Shown: positions 20,502 to 33,749 of the stretch, one piece after another
Numbering within the stretch: position 1 is the first letter of the stretch
How the letters are laid out: every line of letters begins with the position of its first letter
From: Pseudomonas chlororaphis subsp. chlororaphis
GTDB lineage: Bacteria; Pseudomonadota; Gammaproteobacteria; Pseudomonadales; Pseudomonadaceae
Assembly (NCBI RefSeq): GCF_003945765.1
Contig: NZ_CP027712.1
Span: 2,170,001-2,234,000 of the forward strand
Direction: 5' to 3'
Length of the DNA: 64,000 nucleotides
Notes under the pieces: model-generated
What the model was told of the DNA's origin: nothing
Databases searched by the model: none
What the model saw: only the letters and a program-made list of their open reading frames with translations
Made by a program: the position numbers and the translations under genes

Positions 20502-21536
20502 ATGGCTTCAGCTACAGAGACGAATGCACTGCCTGCGCTGTTCGATCGTGTCGATCGTCTGGCGGACGCGGCCGCTTCGTCCCGGGATCTGCTCAAGGCG
20601 GTGGAGCAGATTCGCGATTTTCCCGAACCTATTGTCCTTAGTCGTTCAGATCCCAACTCAAAAAAACTGGCCTGGTGCCTGTGCATTGCCGGAATACTGG
20701 TCTGGCCGTTGCTGATTCCCGGGATCTACCTGATGCGCCGGCGCGGCGCCAACCACTTCATTCATCCGGATGTGGTGAAGGCGCTATCGCAGAAGATCAT
20801 TCGCAAAGCGGCTCTGCTCAGCGCTGGCGTAGATGATGCGTCGGCTTCGGGGGGGGTCACTCTGGCTGTGATGATGAATGAGTTTGCGCACTATCGTCGG
20901 GGTAACTATTCCCGTGAGCTCAAGAACACGCTGCTGGGCGTTTATAACGGTGCGGTGCACGATCTGCCTTACGCTTTCCACCATCTGCATTACGTCGATA
21001 TGGAAACCTACGAAGTATCGGTTTCCGATGGCAAGGGCGGTTCTCGAAGGGAAACCAGAACCCGCTATGTTGGATATGACCGCTATAGCCTGGTGTTCGA
21101 CTTTCCCTGGGCGGCCGAGGTTGCCGTTCGTGGTGACAAGCATCGAGCCATGGATCGCGAGCATCTCTACAAGACCACGACCCGGGAATTCAATTCTGCC
21201 TTCACCCTGACTGGCGCGACGGAGATGGCCTGCGCGACTTTCGCCACGCCGGTCACCGTACTCAAGCTGCTGCAGATCGCCAAGGAGCTGAAAGACGTCA
21301 GTTTCGAGTTTTCCTCCCAGAGCCGCCTATGCGTGAGCTTCAACAATGATGATGTGGTCGGCATCGCTACCTCGGCGGTAAGCCTTGCGGAGCCGGTCGC
21401 CTTTCATGCCGGCTTGATGCAGGGGGCGACGATGCCGCGCCTGAGACTGGTGCTGGAGCTGTTGCACCAGTTTGCCGAGTTGCATGACGACAATTTCAAT
21501 CTACCGAAGAAAAGAACGCAGGACATGGAGCAGTAA
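20502..21536 (+). CDS. DUF3137-like membrane protein, partner of LemA
   Basis: A 344-residue protein with one transmembrane hairpin or segment at about residues 51-73 (CLCIAGILVWPLLIPGIYLM), then RRRGAN, and a large soluble C-terminal part. The late blocks DREHLYKTTTREFNSAF, MACATFATPVTVLKLL and RLCVSFNNDDV resemble DUF3137 proteins, which often sit beside LemA. AAGGATGAGTA precedes the ATG. The stop codon TAA is followed at once by the LemA ATG, so the two are co-translated. Codon choice looks less optimised than in topA or fadB, and I do not recall the pair at this site in PAO1, so it may be an insertion. Function unknown. Confidence 0.65.
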   Translation: MASATETNALPALFDRVDRLADAAASSRDLLKAVEQIRDFPEPIVLSRSDPNSKKLAWCLCIAGILVWPLLIPGIYLMRRRGANHFIHPDVVKALSQKIIRKAALLSAGVDDASASGGVTLAVMMNEFAHYRRGNYSRELKNTLLGVYNGAVHDLPYAFHHLHYVDMETYEVSVSDGKGGSRRETRTRYVGYDRYSLVFDFPWAAEVAVRGDKHRAMDREHLYKTTTREFNSAFTLTGATEMACATFATPVTVLKLLQIAKELKDVSFEFSSQSRLCVSFNNDDVVGIATSAVSLAEPVAFHAGLMQGATMPRLRLVLELLHQFAELHDDNFNLPKKRTQDMEQ

Positions 21537-22091
21537 ATGATCATCCTTCTTACAGCGATACTGGTGGCCTGGCTCCTCTGGTATTACTACAACAAGATTG
21601 TCGGCGCAGGGAACCGCGCTCAGCGCGCATGGGCCGATGTGCTTGTGTATGAGCGGCAGAAGATCAAGGTGCTGGATGCCCTGGAGGAACAGGCTTCCAG
21701 CTTCAAGATCTATGAAAGCAACGTGCTGGAGAAAGTGGTGGGCCTGCGTTCGGCCCTCGGAAGGTTGCCTGAGGCGGCCAGTGGGGAGGCGCTGAAGTCG
21801 ACGCAGATGGCCACTAGGGAACTGGTGGGGGGGCTGAACATGGCCTTTGAGGCCTATCCGGAACTCAAGGCGGCGGGAATCGTCAGTGGGTTGATGAAGG
21901 AAATCGTCGAACAGCAGGCGAACATTGCAGCCGCCGTTACGGTCTTCAACCGGACCGTCGAGGAGTTCAATAACTGCATCCAGATGTTCCCCAGTTCGAT
22001 GGTCAACGCGGTCATCAACAAGAAGCAGGCTATTACGCCGTTTTCCGATAAGGAAGCCGCCGCGAGTTTTGATTACAAGCCGAATTTCTGA
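21537..22091 (+). CDS. LemA family protein
   Basis: A 184-residue LemA protein: an N-terminal membrane segment (IILLTAILVAWLLWYYY, residues 2-18) followed by a long antiparallel helical bundle containing the family blocks NRAQRAWADVLVYERQ, FNRTVEEFNNCIQMFP and the end KEAAASFDYKPNF. LemA proteins are membrane-tethered helical bundles of unclear function, often next to DUF3137, TPM or peptidase genes. It follows the DUF3137-like gene with no gap. Confidence 0.85.
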   Translation: MIILLTAILVAWLLWYYYNKIVGAGNRAQRAWADVLVYERQKIKVLDALEEQASSFKIYESNVLEKVVGLRSALGRLPEAASGEALKSTQMATRELVGGLNMAFEAYPELKAAGIVSGLMKEIVEQQANIAAAVTVFNRTVEEFNNCIQMFPSSMVNAVINKKQAITPFSDKEAAASFDYKPNF

Positions 22092-22167
22092 TGGCAAATG
22101 CCTGTTTGTAACGCCAGGCCAATAAAGAAAACCGTTTGGGCCCGCGCGAGGTCGGGGTGATGACTGA

Positions 22168-22173
22168 TATAAT
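22168..22173 (+). promoter_or_regulatory. Promoter -10 box (TATAAT) of the gene at 22202
   Basis: A perfect TATAAT in the context ACTGATATAATCC, 29 bases before the next start codon. No good -35 lies 17 bases upstream, so the promoter may lean on an activator or an extended region. Confidence 0.5.
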
Positions 22174-22201
22174 CCCGGCCTTTCGTGGAGAACAGACCTT
22201 T

Positions 22202-22435
22202 ATGCCAACGTCCTTTCTAGAAATTGTCGAATTGCCAGACGGTCGTATCGAGCTGCGCAGGGCCGAGGACGAGGGTTCTCTGGTCACTCTGGACTTTTCA
22301 GAGGATGCCAAAGCCTTCTTGCAAGGCCAGCATGTCGAGGTGGCCAAGGCCATGTTGAGCGTGGGTGTGCAGATGGCGGGTCGCCTGGTTGAAGGCGAAT
22401 TGGAGAAAGAAGAGGGGCCACGGATTCTTCACTGA
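22202..22435 (+). CDS. Conserved hypothetical protein, small and soluble
   Basis: A 77-residue acidic protein (MPTSFLEIVELPDGRIELRR) with a beta-rich N-terminal half and helix-forming C-terminal half (KAFLQGQHVEVAKAML). The ATG at 22202 follows GGAGAACAGACC; the longer frame from 22136 runs across the -10 box and is rejected. It matches the position of a conserved hypothetical between topA and sulA in PAO1. No known function. Confidence 0.75.
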   Translation: MPTSFLEIVELPDGRIELRRAEDEGSLVTLDFSEDAKAFLQGQHVEVAKAMLSVGVQMAGRLVEGELEKEEGPRILH

Positions 22436-22539
22436 GTCCGTTTGTCGGTTTTTTTGCTGTCGTTCGTCGCCTCCTTCCGGCTTCTCAATCCTGGAGAAGC
22501 CTTGTGTCATTCAAGCGTGTCCATCGACGCTTCTAGCGG

Positions 22540-23013
22540 TCAGCCCAGACGAATATTCAGGCTTTGTGCGTCGCCCGTGCGGGCTGCGCTGATGAGCTGT
22601 TGACGGGCGCTGCTGTTCAACGGGTTGAGCCAGCTGACAACGGTGTGGCTGCGTCCCAGGCGCAGCGCCTCGCAAGCCAGTTGTTGCGCGCTTTGGGCGC
22701 CGCGCGGGTGCAGCAGCAGAATTCGTTCGCGGTTCAGGCCGGCATCGCGCAACCAGGCCTGGGTCAGGCTGGCCGGTGGGGCAATCAATGTCAGCCAGCG
22801 CGCATCCTGGTCCTGGCTCAGTTCCCTGAGGATGGGCGCCAGCAGGCTCAGGCAATTCCCGGCGGCACCGCGTAACGACAGTTCACTGAAGGCTTCCGGT
22901 TCGTTGCTCCAGGGCGATTCGACGACCTCTTTGAGGATAGGCGCCAGGGGTTGGGCCATGAACGCTTCGAACAGTGGCAGTTGTGCATGCTGTGGTGTGT
23001 GAGGGAACTGCAT
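22540..23013 (-). CDS. sulA: SOS cell-division inhibitor SulA
   Basis: SulA binds FtsZ and blocks ring formation while DNA is being repaired. The 157-residue product has the SulA core: RWLTLIAPP, ERILLLHPRG and the ALRLGRSHTVVSWL block typical of the RecA-like SulA fold. AGGAGGCTGT before the ATG at 23013 fixes the start. It begins 10 bases after the lexA stop, so both are one LexA-controlled transcript. Confidence 0.9.
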   Translation of the reverse strand: MQFPHTPQHAQLPLFEAFMAQPLAPILKEVVESPWSNEPEAFSELSLRGAAGNCLSLLAPILRELSQDQDARWLTLIAPPASLTQAWLRDAGLNRERILLLHPRGAQSAQQLACEALRLGRSHTVVSWLNPLNSSARQQLISAARTGDAQSLNIRLG

Positions 23014-23023
23014 ACAGCCTCCT

Positions 23024-23632
23024 TTAGCGGCGAATGACGCCGACACTCAAGCCTTCGATCACCAGGTCCTGATCTTTCAGGTTGACTTCGATAGGGGCGA
23101 ACTCAGGGTTTTCGGCAATCAGCCAGACTTTGCTGCCTTCGCGCTTGAAGCGTTTCACGGTGACTTCGTCGCCAATGCGGGCGACGACGACCTGGCCGTT
23201 GCGGGCCTCGCGAGTGGTATGCACGGCCAGCAGGTCGCCGTCGAAGATGCCGATGTCCTTCATGCTCATGCCGTGAACTCGCAGCAGGTAGTCGGCACGT
23301 GGATGGAAGAAGGCCGGATTGATGTTGCAGGACTCTTCGATGTGCTGCTCGGCGAGAATTGGAGCACCGGCGGCAACCCGGCCGATGATGGGCAGGCTGG
23401 AGTCGTCGGGCTTGGCTTCGAACCCCGGGATGCGAATGCCGCGGGAGGCGCCTGGAGTCATTTCGATCGCGCCCTTGCGGGCCAGCGCCTTGAGGTGTTC
23501 TTCAGCGGCGTTGGGCGACTTGAAACCCAGTTCCTGGGCGATTTCCGCGCGGGTCGGTGGGTAGCCGTTGTCTTCGAGGCAACGTTTGATAAAAGCCAGA
23601 ATCTCAGCTTGGCGTGGCGTCAGTTTTAGCAT
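23024..23632 (-). CDS. lexA: SOS repressor LexA
   Basis: LexA represses SOS genes and cleaves itself when RecA filaments form. The 202 residues contain an N-terminal winged helix ([23 protein letters not shown]), the scissile Ala88-Gly89 in GRVAAGAP, and the catalytic Ser123 (HGMSMKD) and Lys160 (VTVKRF). Two LexA boxes lie 10-45 bases before the start codon, so it represses itself. Operon with sulA; divergent from psrA. Confidence 0.97.
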   Translation of the reverse strand: MLKLTPRQAEILAFIKRCLEDNGYPPTRAEIAQELGFKSPNAAEEHLKALARKGAIEMTPGASRGIRIPGFEAKPDDSSLPIIGRVAAGAPILAEQHIEESCNINPAFFHPRADYLLRVHGMSMKDIGIFDGDLLAVHTTREARNGQVVVARIGDEVTVKRFKREGSKVWLIAENPEFAPIEVNLKDQDLVIEGLSVGVIRR

Positions 23633-23642
23633 GTCGATCGCT

Positions 23643-23677
23643 CTGTCTTTTTATACAGTGACTGGAATTATATACAG
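23643..23677. promoter_or_regulatory. Two LexA boxes (SOS operator)
   Basis: Two CTG-N10-CAG sites at 23643-23658 and 23662-23677, with AT-rich centres. They lie directly upstream of lexA on the minus strand and fit the Pseudomonas consensus. Double boxes are usual for lexA autorepression. Confidence 0.92.
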
Positions 23678-23842
23678 TGAATGCCGCTTGGCAATCCTCC
23701 TTTTTCCAATCGCCGCTGGACGGTCGGGTCGCCGCTGCGCATGCCTGGTGTCGCGTGGCTGGCTACAGGAGGCGGCAGGTATGATTAAATAGCTGACTGA
23801 CCGGCCGCAAAACGGACAGGCAGGCTTGACAAGGCTGGGGCT

Positions 23843-23869
23843 GAAACGTATGTTTCAAACAAGTGTTTG
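23843..23869. promoter_or_regulatory. Two overlapping PsrA operators before psrA
   Basis: GAAAC-GTAT-GTTTC at 23843-23856 and CAAAC-AAGT-GTTTG at 23856-23869 share one base. Both fit the PsrA pattern (G/C)AAAC-N2-4-GTTT(G/C) perfectly. They end 15 bases before the psrA start, consistent with the known autorepression. Confidence 0.85.
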
Positions 23870-23884
23870 TCAGGCGGAGTAGCC

Positions 23885-24592
23885 ATGGCCCAGTCGGAAA
23901 CCGTTGAACGCATTCTCGATGCTGCCGAGCAGTTGTTCGCGGAAAAAGGTTTTGCCGAAACCTCATTGCGGCTGATCACCAGCAAGGCCGGGGTCAACCT
24001 GGCGGCGGTGAATTATCATTTCGGTTCCAAAAAGGCCCTGATCCAGGCGGTGTTCTCGCGCTTCCTCGGGCCGTTCTGCGTTAGCCTCGACCGTGAGCTG
24101 GAGCGGCGTTCGGCCAAGCCGGACAGCAAGCCAAGCCTCGAAGAGCTGCTGGAAATCCTCGTCGAGCAGGCCCTGGTGGTTCAGCCTCGCAGCGGCAACG
24201 ACCTGTCCATTTTCATGCGCCTTCTGGGCCTGGCCTTCAGCCAGAGCCAGGGGCACCTGCGACGTTATCTGGAAGACATGTACGGCAAGGTGTTCCGCCG
24301 CTACATGCTGCTGGTCAATGAAGCCGCTCCACGTATTCCACCGATCGAACTGTTCTGGCGTGTGCACTTCATGCTGGGGGCGGCGGCGTTCAGCATGTCG
24401 GGGATCAAGGCCTTGCGTGCGATTGCCGAGACCGACTTCGGGGTCAATACCTCGATCGAGCAGGTAATGCGCCTGATGGTGCCATTCCTTGCGGCCGGCA
24501 TGCGCGCCGAAACCGGTGTCACCGACGATGCCATGGCCACGGCGCAGCTCAAGCCGCGCAGCAAATCGACTCCGGCGGTCGCCAAGGCCTGA
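23885..24592 (+). CDS. psrA: TetR-family regulator PsrA
   Basis: PsrA responds to long-chain fatty acids, represses itself and fadBA, and in Pseudomonas activates rpoS. The 235-residue protein has the TetR helix-turn-helix near 24-50 (SLRLITSKAGVNLAAVNYHF) and a hydrophobic ligand domain. GGCGGAGTAGCC precedes the ATG at 23885; the longer frame from 23867 overlaps its operator and is rejected. Divergent from lexA. Confidence 0.93.
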   Translation: MAQSETVERILDAAEQLFAEKGFAETSLRLITSKAGVNLAAVNYHFGSKKALIQAVFSRFLGPFCVSLDRELERRSAKPDSKPSLEELLEILVEQALVVQPRSGNDLSIFMRLLGLAFSQSQGHLRRYLEDMYGKVFRRYMLLVNEAAPRIPPIELFWRVHFMLGAAAFSMSGIKALRAIAETDFGVNTSIEQVMRLMVPFLAAGMRAETGVTDDAMATAQLKPRSKSTPAVAKA

Positions 24593-24784
24593 CCGTCCGG
24601 GTGGGCGCGGCAGCTTACATCCGCTAAGCTAGCCGCCCATGCCAACTCTCGTTTCCTACCTCTCTTTACACCTTTCGCCGATCGTCGCTTGCCGGGCCTT
24701 GCCGCCGGCAATGGATTCGTGCGTCCGCGCCACGCCAGCACCCTTTGCGGTGCCGTGCGCGCACTTCGTTACTAAGGAATTGCT

Positions 24785-26548
<1,764 letters not shown>

Positions 26549-26550
<2 letters not shown>

Positions 26551-26650
26551 CCGCTGCCGAAGGCTGCGGCCGAGTGCGTAGCGCTCGCAAAACCTGAATC
26601 CACGGTATTTACGTCTGCTGCACAGCCGATCGCAGGCTGCACCAGCGGCT
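26549..26650. repeat. REP-type inverted pair between the phosphorylase and helicase genes
   Basis: Two related arms in opposite orientation: AGCCGCTG-CCGAAGGCTGCGGC from 26549 and, reversed, AGCCGCTGGTGCAGCCTGCGA ending at 26650. They flank about 45 bases. This is the look of Pseudomonas REP/REPIN elements, between convergent genes, and the left arm starts in the upstream stop codon. Confidence 0.6.
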
Positions 26651-26655
26651 CCAGA

Positions 26656-29349
26656 TCAGCGTCCGCCTTTCTTGTCGGGCAGCGGGGCGAAGAGGGCTTC
26701 GATGTCTTCGCTCTGCAGCTTCCAATCCCCGGCCTTGCGCCCATCCAGCACGCCCGCGGCCAGGTCGGACTTCTCCTGCTGCAGGTGCTGGATTTTCTCT
26801 TCCACCGTGCCGCGGGCAATCAGCTTGTAGACGAACACCGGCTTCTCCTGGCCGATCCGATAGGCGCGGTCGGTGGCCTGGTTTTCCGTGGCCGGGTTCC
26901 ACCAGGGGTCGTAATGGATCACGGTGTCGGCTTCGGTCAGGTTGAGGCCGACGCCGCCGGCTTTCAGGCTGATCAGGAAGATCTGCAACTTGCCGCCCTG
27001 GAAGTCCCTGACCGGCGTGCGGCGATCGCGAGTCTGTCCGGTCAGCAGGGCGTAGGCGACATTGCGGCGCTTCAGTTCGGCTTCGATCAGGCTCAGCATC
27101 GAGGTGAATTGCGAGAACAGCAGGATGCGCCGACCCTCGTCGAACAGTTCCTCGAGCATCTCCATCAGGCTGTCGAGCTTGCCGGAGGAACTGCCTCGCG
27201 CCGGCACCGCGTCTTCGTTGACCAGGCGCAGGTCGCAGCACACCTGGCGCAGTTTCAGCAACGCTTCAAGAATGATGATCTGGCTGCGGGCCACGCCCTT
27301 GCGGGTGATCTCGTCGCGGACTTTCTTGTCCATGGCCAGGCGCATGGTTTCGTACACATCGCGCTGGGCTTCATTGAGCTCCACCCAATGGATGATCTCG
27401 GTCTTGGGCGGCAGTTCGGTGGCCACCTGTTCCTTGGTGCGGCGCAGCAGGAAGGGCTTGATCCGCCCATTGAGGTGCTGCAGGCGCACTTCGCTGGCGT
27501 GCTTTTCAATCGGCACGCGGTAGTCGCGATTGAAGCTCTTCACGTCCCCCAGCCAGCCGGGCAACAGGAAATGGAACAGCGACCACAGCTCGCCCAGGTG
27601 ATTCTCCAGCGGCGTGCCGCTCAGGCACAGGCGCTGCCGGGCATTGAGCGCACGCGCGGCCTGGGCCGCCTTGCTCGACGGGTTCTTGATGTATTGCGCC
27701 TCATCCAGCACCAGGACATGCAGGGGCAGGGCGGCGAGTTGCTCGACATCCTTGGGCAGCAACGCGTAGGTGGTCAGGATCAGGTCGTAGTCGTTCAGCC
27801 GGGCGAAGTGCTTATGGCGGCCGGCGCCATACAGGGCCAGGACCTTGAGTTGCGGCGTGAAGTGCGCCGCCTCGTCGAGCCAGTTGGGGATCAGGCTGGT
27901 GGGCATCACCACCATGCACGGCCGATCCAGGCGCCCGGCGTTCTTTTCGCTGAGCACATGGGCCAGGGTCTGCAGGGTTTTGCCCAGGCCCATGTCGTCG
28001 GCCAGGATGCCACCGACTTCCAGCTGGCGCAGGGACTGCATCCAGCTCAGGCCTTCGAGCTGATAGGGGCGCAGCGTGGCGTTCAGGCCCGCCGGCGCGG
28101 GGGCCGAGTAGTCCTTGATGTCGCGCAGCCGCTGGGCGAAGGAGCGGATGTGTTCGCCGCCTTCCCAGAGCAGGGGCAGGTCTTCCAGCGGATTGAGGCG
28201 GGTCGCGTCGGCACTGCTCAGGCGCAGTGTGGTTTCGCCGGGTTCCTGCAGATAGAACTCGCCCAGGGTGGCCAGCACCGGCTTCAGCCGGCCATAGGGC
28301 AGGGCCACTTGCAGGGGGCCGTTGGGCGAGTTGGGGCGCCCGGGAATGTTCACCAGGATCAGCTCGTCGTCGCGGCGTCTGGCCAGGCGCTCCGGGTTGA
28401 GGATCTCGGTGTGGGAGCGCATCAGGTTGAGCAGGATCGGCAACAGGCTCAGGCGCTCGCCGTTGACGATGATGCCCAGCTCCAGGTCGAACCAGTCGCG
28501 CCCCGGCGCTTCGTCCACCGTGGCGTACCAGTCGTCCACGGCGGTCAGGTCGAAGCCGAAGTCGTCGTCGATCTGCAGCTCCCAGCCCTGGGTGCGCAGC
28601 TTGGGCAGTTCGTTGAGGGTGAAGGTCAGCCAGGCGCTGTCATTGACCATTTCATACAGCTCGCCGGCGCTTTCCGGCAGGGCTTTGCTTTGCCGGGTGG
28701 CAATCTTGAAACCCAGCGCTCGCAGCTGTTCGCGATAGCGTTGTTCGACTTCCGGCTGGCGCTTGATGCGCAGGGTCTGGTGTTCCTGGCGAATCACCAC
28801 GTCGGCGTTTTTCTGCCCGCTGACGTATTCCTCCAGGTAGCTGAACGACAGCGCGGCACGGTGCTGGATGTAGCGCTGCATCTTGCCGTTGCGCGGTTCG
28901 AAGGCGCTGAACTCGATACTGGCCAGCCACAACCGGGGCACCGGTTGCACATTGTCGACGATCTGTTGCGGCAGCGGGGCGGGGCTGCGGTTTTCCAGGA
29001 CGGCCTGGAGTTTTTCCAGCAGCTCGGCGTCTTTCGCCGCCGCCGGGTAGGCCAGGGTCTCCTCGATTTTCAGCAGCACCGCGGCAATGTGTTTGCAATT
29101 ACTGCGCACCGGGCAGGTGCAGGAGGCTTCGACCATCAGCAAGGTGTTCTTGGCCGACTCGCGCAGGCTGATGGTCTGTCGATAGACGTTGCCCCCCGAA
29201 CCCTCGCAACTGGCGGTGATGACGCTGTCGCCGGCCTGGACGATCCTGACGCGGTTCTCCAGGGCGTAGCGGCGGCCACGCTCCAGGGCTTGTTCCTTGA
29301 ATCGGCTGACCCAGGAAGGTGCCAGGGGTTTGGTCAGGGTCGGGGGCAT
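26656..29349 (-). CDS. SNF2-family helicase with N-terminal SWIM zinc finger
   Basis: An 897-residue Swi2/Snf2 ATPase, probably a DNA translocase that remodels protein-DNA complexes. The SWIM finger C-x-C-x5-C-x-H is at residues 77-87 (CTCPVRSNCKH). The ATPase core has Walker A DDMGLGKT near 450, the DEAQ box VLDEAQYIKN near 550, SGTPLENHLGELWSLF, and the motif V-VI block KAGGVGLNLTEAD / YRIGQ near 830. The ATG at 29349 lies 11 bases after the csiV stop, so it is the third gene of an mfd-csiV-helicase unit. No nuclease domain is visible. RapA-like roles are possible but unproven. Confidence 0.88.
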   Translation of the reverse strand: MPPTLTKPLAPSWVSRFKEQALERGRRYALENRVRIVQAGDSVITASCEGSGGNVYRQTISLRESAKNTLLMVEASCTCPVRSNCKHIAAVLLKIEETLAYPAAAKDAELLEKLQAVLENRSPAPLPQQIVDNVQPVPRLWLASIEFSAFEPRNGKMQRYIQHRAALSFSYLEEYVSGQKNADVVIRQEHQTLRIKRQPEVEQRYREQLRALGFKIATRQSKALPESAGELYEMVNDSAWLTFTLNELPKLRTQGWELQIDDDFGFDLTAVDDWYATVDEAPGRDWFDLELGIIVNGERLSLLPILLNLMRSHTEILNPERLARRRDDELILVNIPGRPNSPNGPLQVALPYGRLKPVLATLGEFYLQEPGETTLRLSSADATRLNPLEDLPLLWEGGEHIRSFAQRLRDIKDYSAPAPAGLNATLRPYQLEGLSWMQSLRQLEVGGILADDMGLGKTLQTLAHVLSEKNAGRLDRPCMVVMPTSLIPNWLDEAAHFTPQLKVLALYGAGRHKHFARLNDYDLILTTYALLPKDVEQLAALPLHVLVLDEAQYIKNPSSKAAQAARALNARQRLCLSGTPLENHLGELWSLFHFLLPGWLGDVKSFNRDYRVPIEKHASEVRLQHLNGRIKPFLLRRTKEQVATELPPKTEIIHWVELNEAQRDVYETMRLAMDKKVRDEITRKGVARSQIIILEALLKLRQVCCDLRLVNEDAVPARGSSSGKLDSLMEMLEELFDEGRRILLFSQFTSMLSLIEAELKRRNVAYALLTGQTRDRRTPVRDFQGGKLQIFLISLKAGGVGLNLTEADTVIHYDPWWNPATENQATDRAYRIGQEKPVFVYKLIARGTVEEKIQHLQQEKSDLAAGVLDGRKAGDWKLQSEDIEALFAPLPDKKGGR

Positions 29350-29360
29350 AGGGACTTCTG

Positions 29361-29924
29361 TCAGTCCACGATTTCAGGCGGCGCCTCGCGCGGCGTGGGG
29401 GCCGACAGCGAGGTGATCTTGATCAGCAGGGCCAGGTGGCCGTTGTCGAGGTAGTTGAGCTGGCCGTTCTTGGTGTGGCTTTCCTGTTTCAGGCGTTCGC
29501 TGGCGGTCACCAGGCCGTTGCTGTCGATCCGGTTGACCCAGAACTGCGCATCCACATCGGTGAAGCGCCCGAGCTTGAGGGTCAGGGTGCCCTCGATCGG
29601 GAACTGGCCGAACTGTTCCTGGCCCTCGCTGACCGCGACTTTCACCGGGTTTTCGTCCAGCGCCTGTTGCCAGGCCTTGTGCATCAGCACGCTGTAGTCA
29701 CCGCTGGCGGCGAGTTTCTCGACCACGCCACCCAGCGCCGGGGTGCGCTGGCTGTCGGCGCCCGGGCGTTGGGCGCCGGCGGCCCAGTCTTCGGGGGCGG
29801 CGCGGCTGACGATGGCGGGAACCGCGTTCTGCCGGACCAGAATCATTTCGACCTGATACATGTCGGCAAACGCCGAGGGAGCGACCAGGGTCAGAAGCAA
29901 GGTCAGTGAGCGAAACAGGCGCAT
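29361..29924 (-). CDS. CsiV-family periplasmic protein
   Basis: A 187-residue exported protein with a clear signal peptide (MRLFRSLTLLLTLVAPSAFA, cut before DMYQVEMI). The CsiV-type core is visible: YQVEMILVRQ, then the LKLGRFTDVDAQFWVNR beta-strand block and a C-terminal NGQLNYLDNGHLALLIKIT. In Vibrio CsiV supports cell-shape integrity with LpoA/PBP1A; the Pseudomonas role is inferred only. GAAGGACGCCCC precedes the ATG at 29924; the longer frame from 30041 runs into mfd. It starts 10 bases after the mfd stop. Confidence 0.75.
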   Translation of the reverse strand: MRLFRSLTLLLTLVAPSAFADMYQVEMILVRQNAVPAIVSRAAPEDWAAGAQRPGADSQRTPALGGVVEKLAASGDYSVLMHKAWQQALDENPVKVAVSEGQEQFGQFPIEGTLTLKLGRFTDVDAQFWVNRIDSNGLVTASERLKQESHTKNGQLNYLDNGHLALLIKITSLSAPTPREAPPEIVD

Positions 29925-29934
29925 GGGGCGTCCT

Positions 29935-33384
<3,450 letters not shown>

Positions 33385-33749
33385 GGAAGGTTGAGCTCCA
33401 GCGTTGCGACAAAGTCGGTAATTGTAGCGGTCCGGCGTACCGGCTGTCAGTTGCTGATGTGTCTATTACGCGGTTGCGGAAAATGTAGTGGTTATGACAA
33501 AAAAACGCGTTTCTTGGCGGGAAATGTAGTGCCGAATCGGGGCGGTGTTACGGAGGGTTACAGACAACGCTGGGATACCGCGCAAAATGAGGCCTTTCTG
33601 GAACCCGCGTATTTACTGGGCTGGAGCGGGGTGTGTTTTTTCCGGATGGGTTTTTGTTACGTTCCGCGCGACAGGCGCGCATTGCTACGCAGGGGACTCG
33701 GCTGCATAATGTAGCCCCTTTTTTCAGCCCCTACATGTGGAAGGTTCCC
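33385..33749. promoter_or_regulatory. Intergenic promoter region of mfd and gap with a direct repeat
   Basis: A 365-base gap between divergent genes. AAATGTAGTG occurs twice, at 33481-33490 and 33522-33531, 41 bases (about four helical turns) apart, and ATAATGTAGC follows further down near 33706. Such phased repeats may bind a regulator. I see no RNA gene and no obvious HexR site. Confidence 0.35.

Noticed and set aside
26785..29454. Long open frame on the plus strand opposite the SNF2 helicase (889 codons), and similar long frames opposite mfd, topA and fadB
   Set aside because: High-GC codon structure leaves the antisense frames open. The translations are low-complexity, rich in Gln, Gly, His and Arg, with no domain motif, while the other strand carries clear enzyme motifs.
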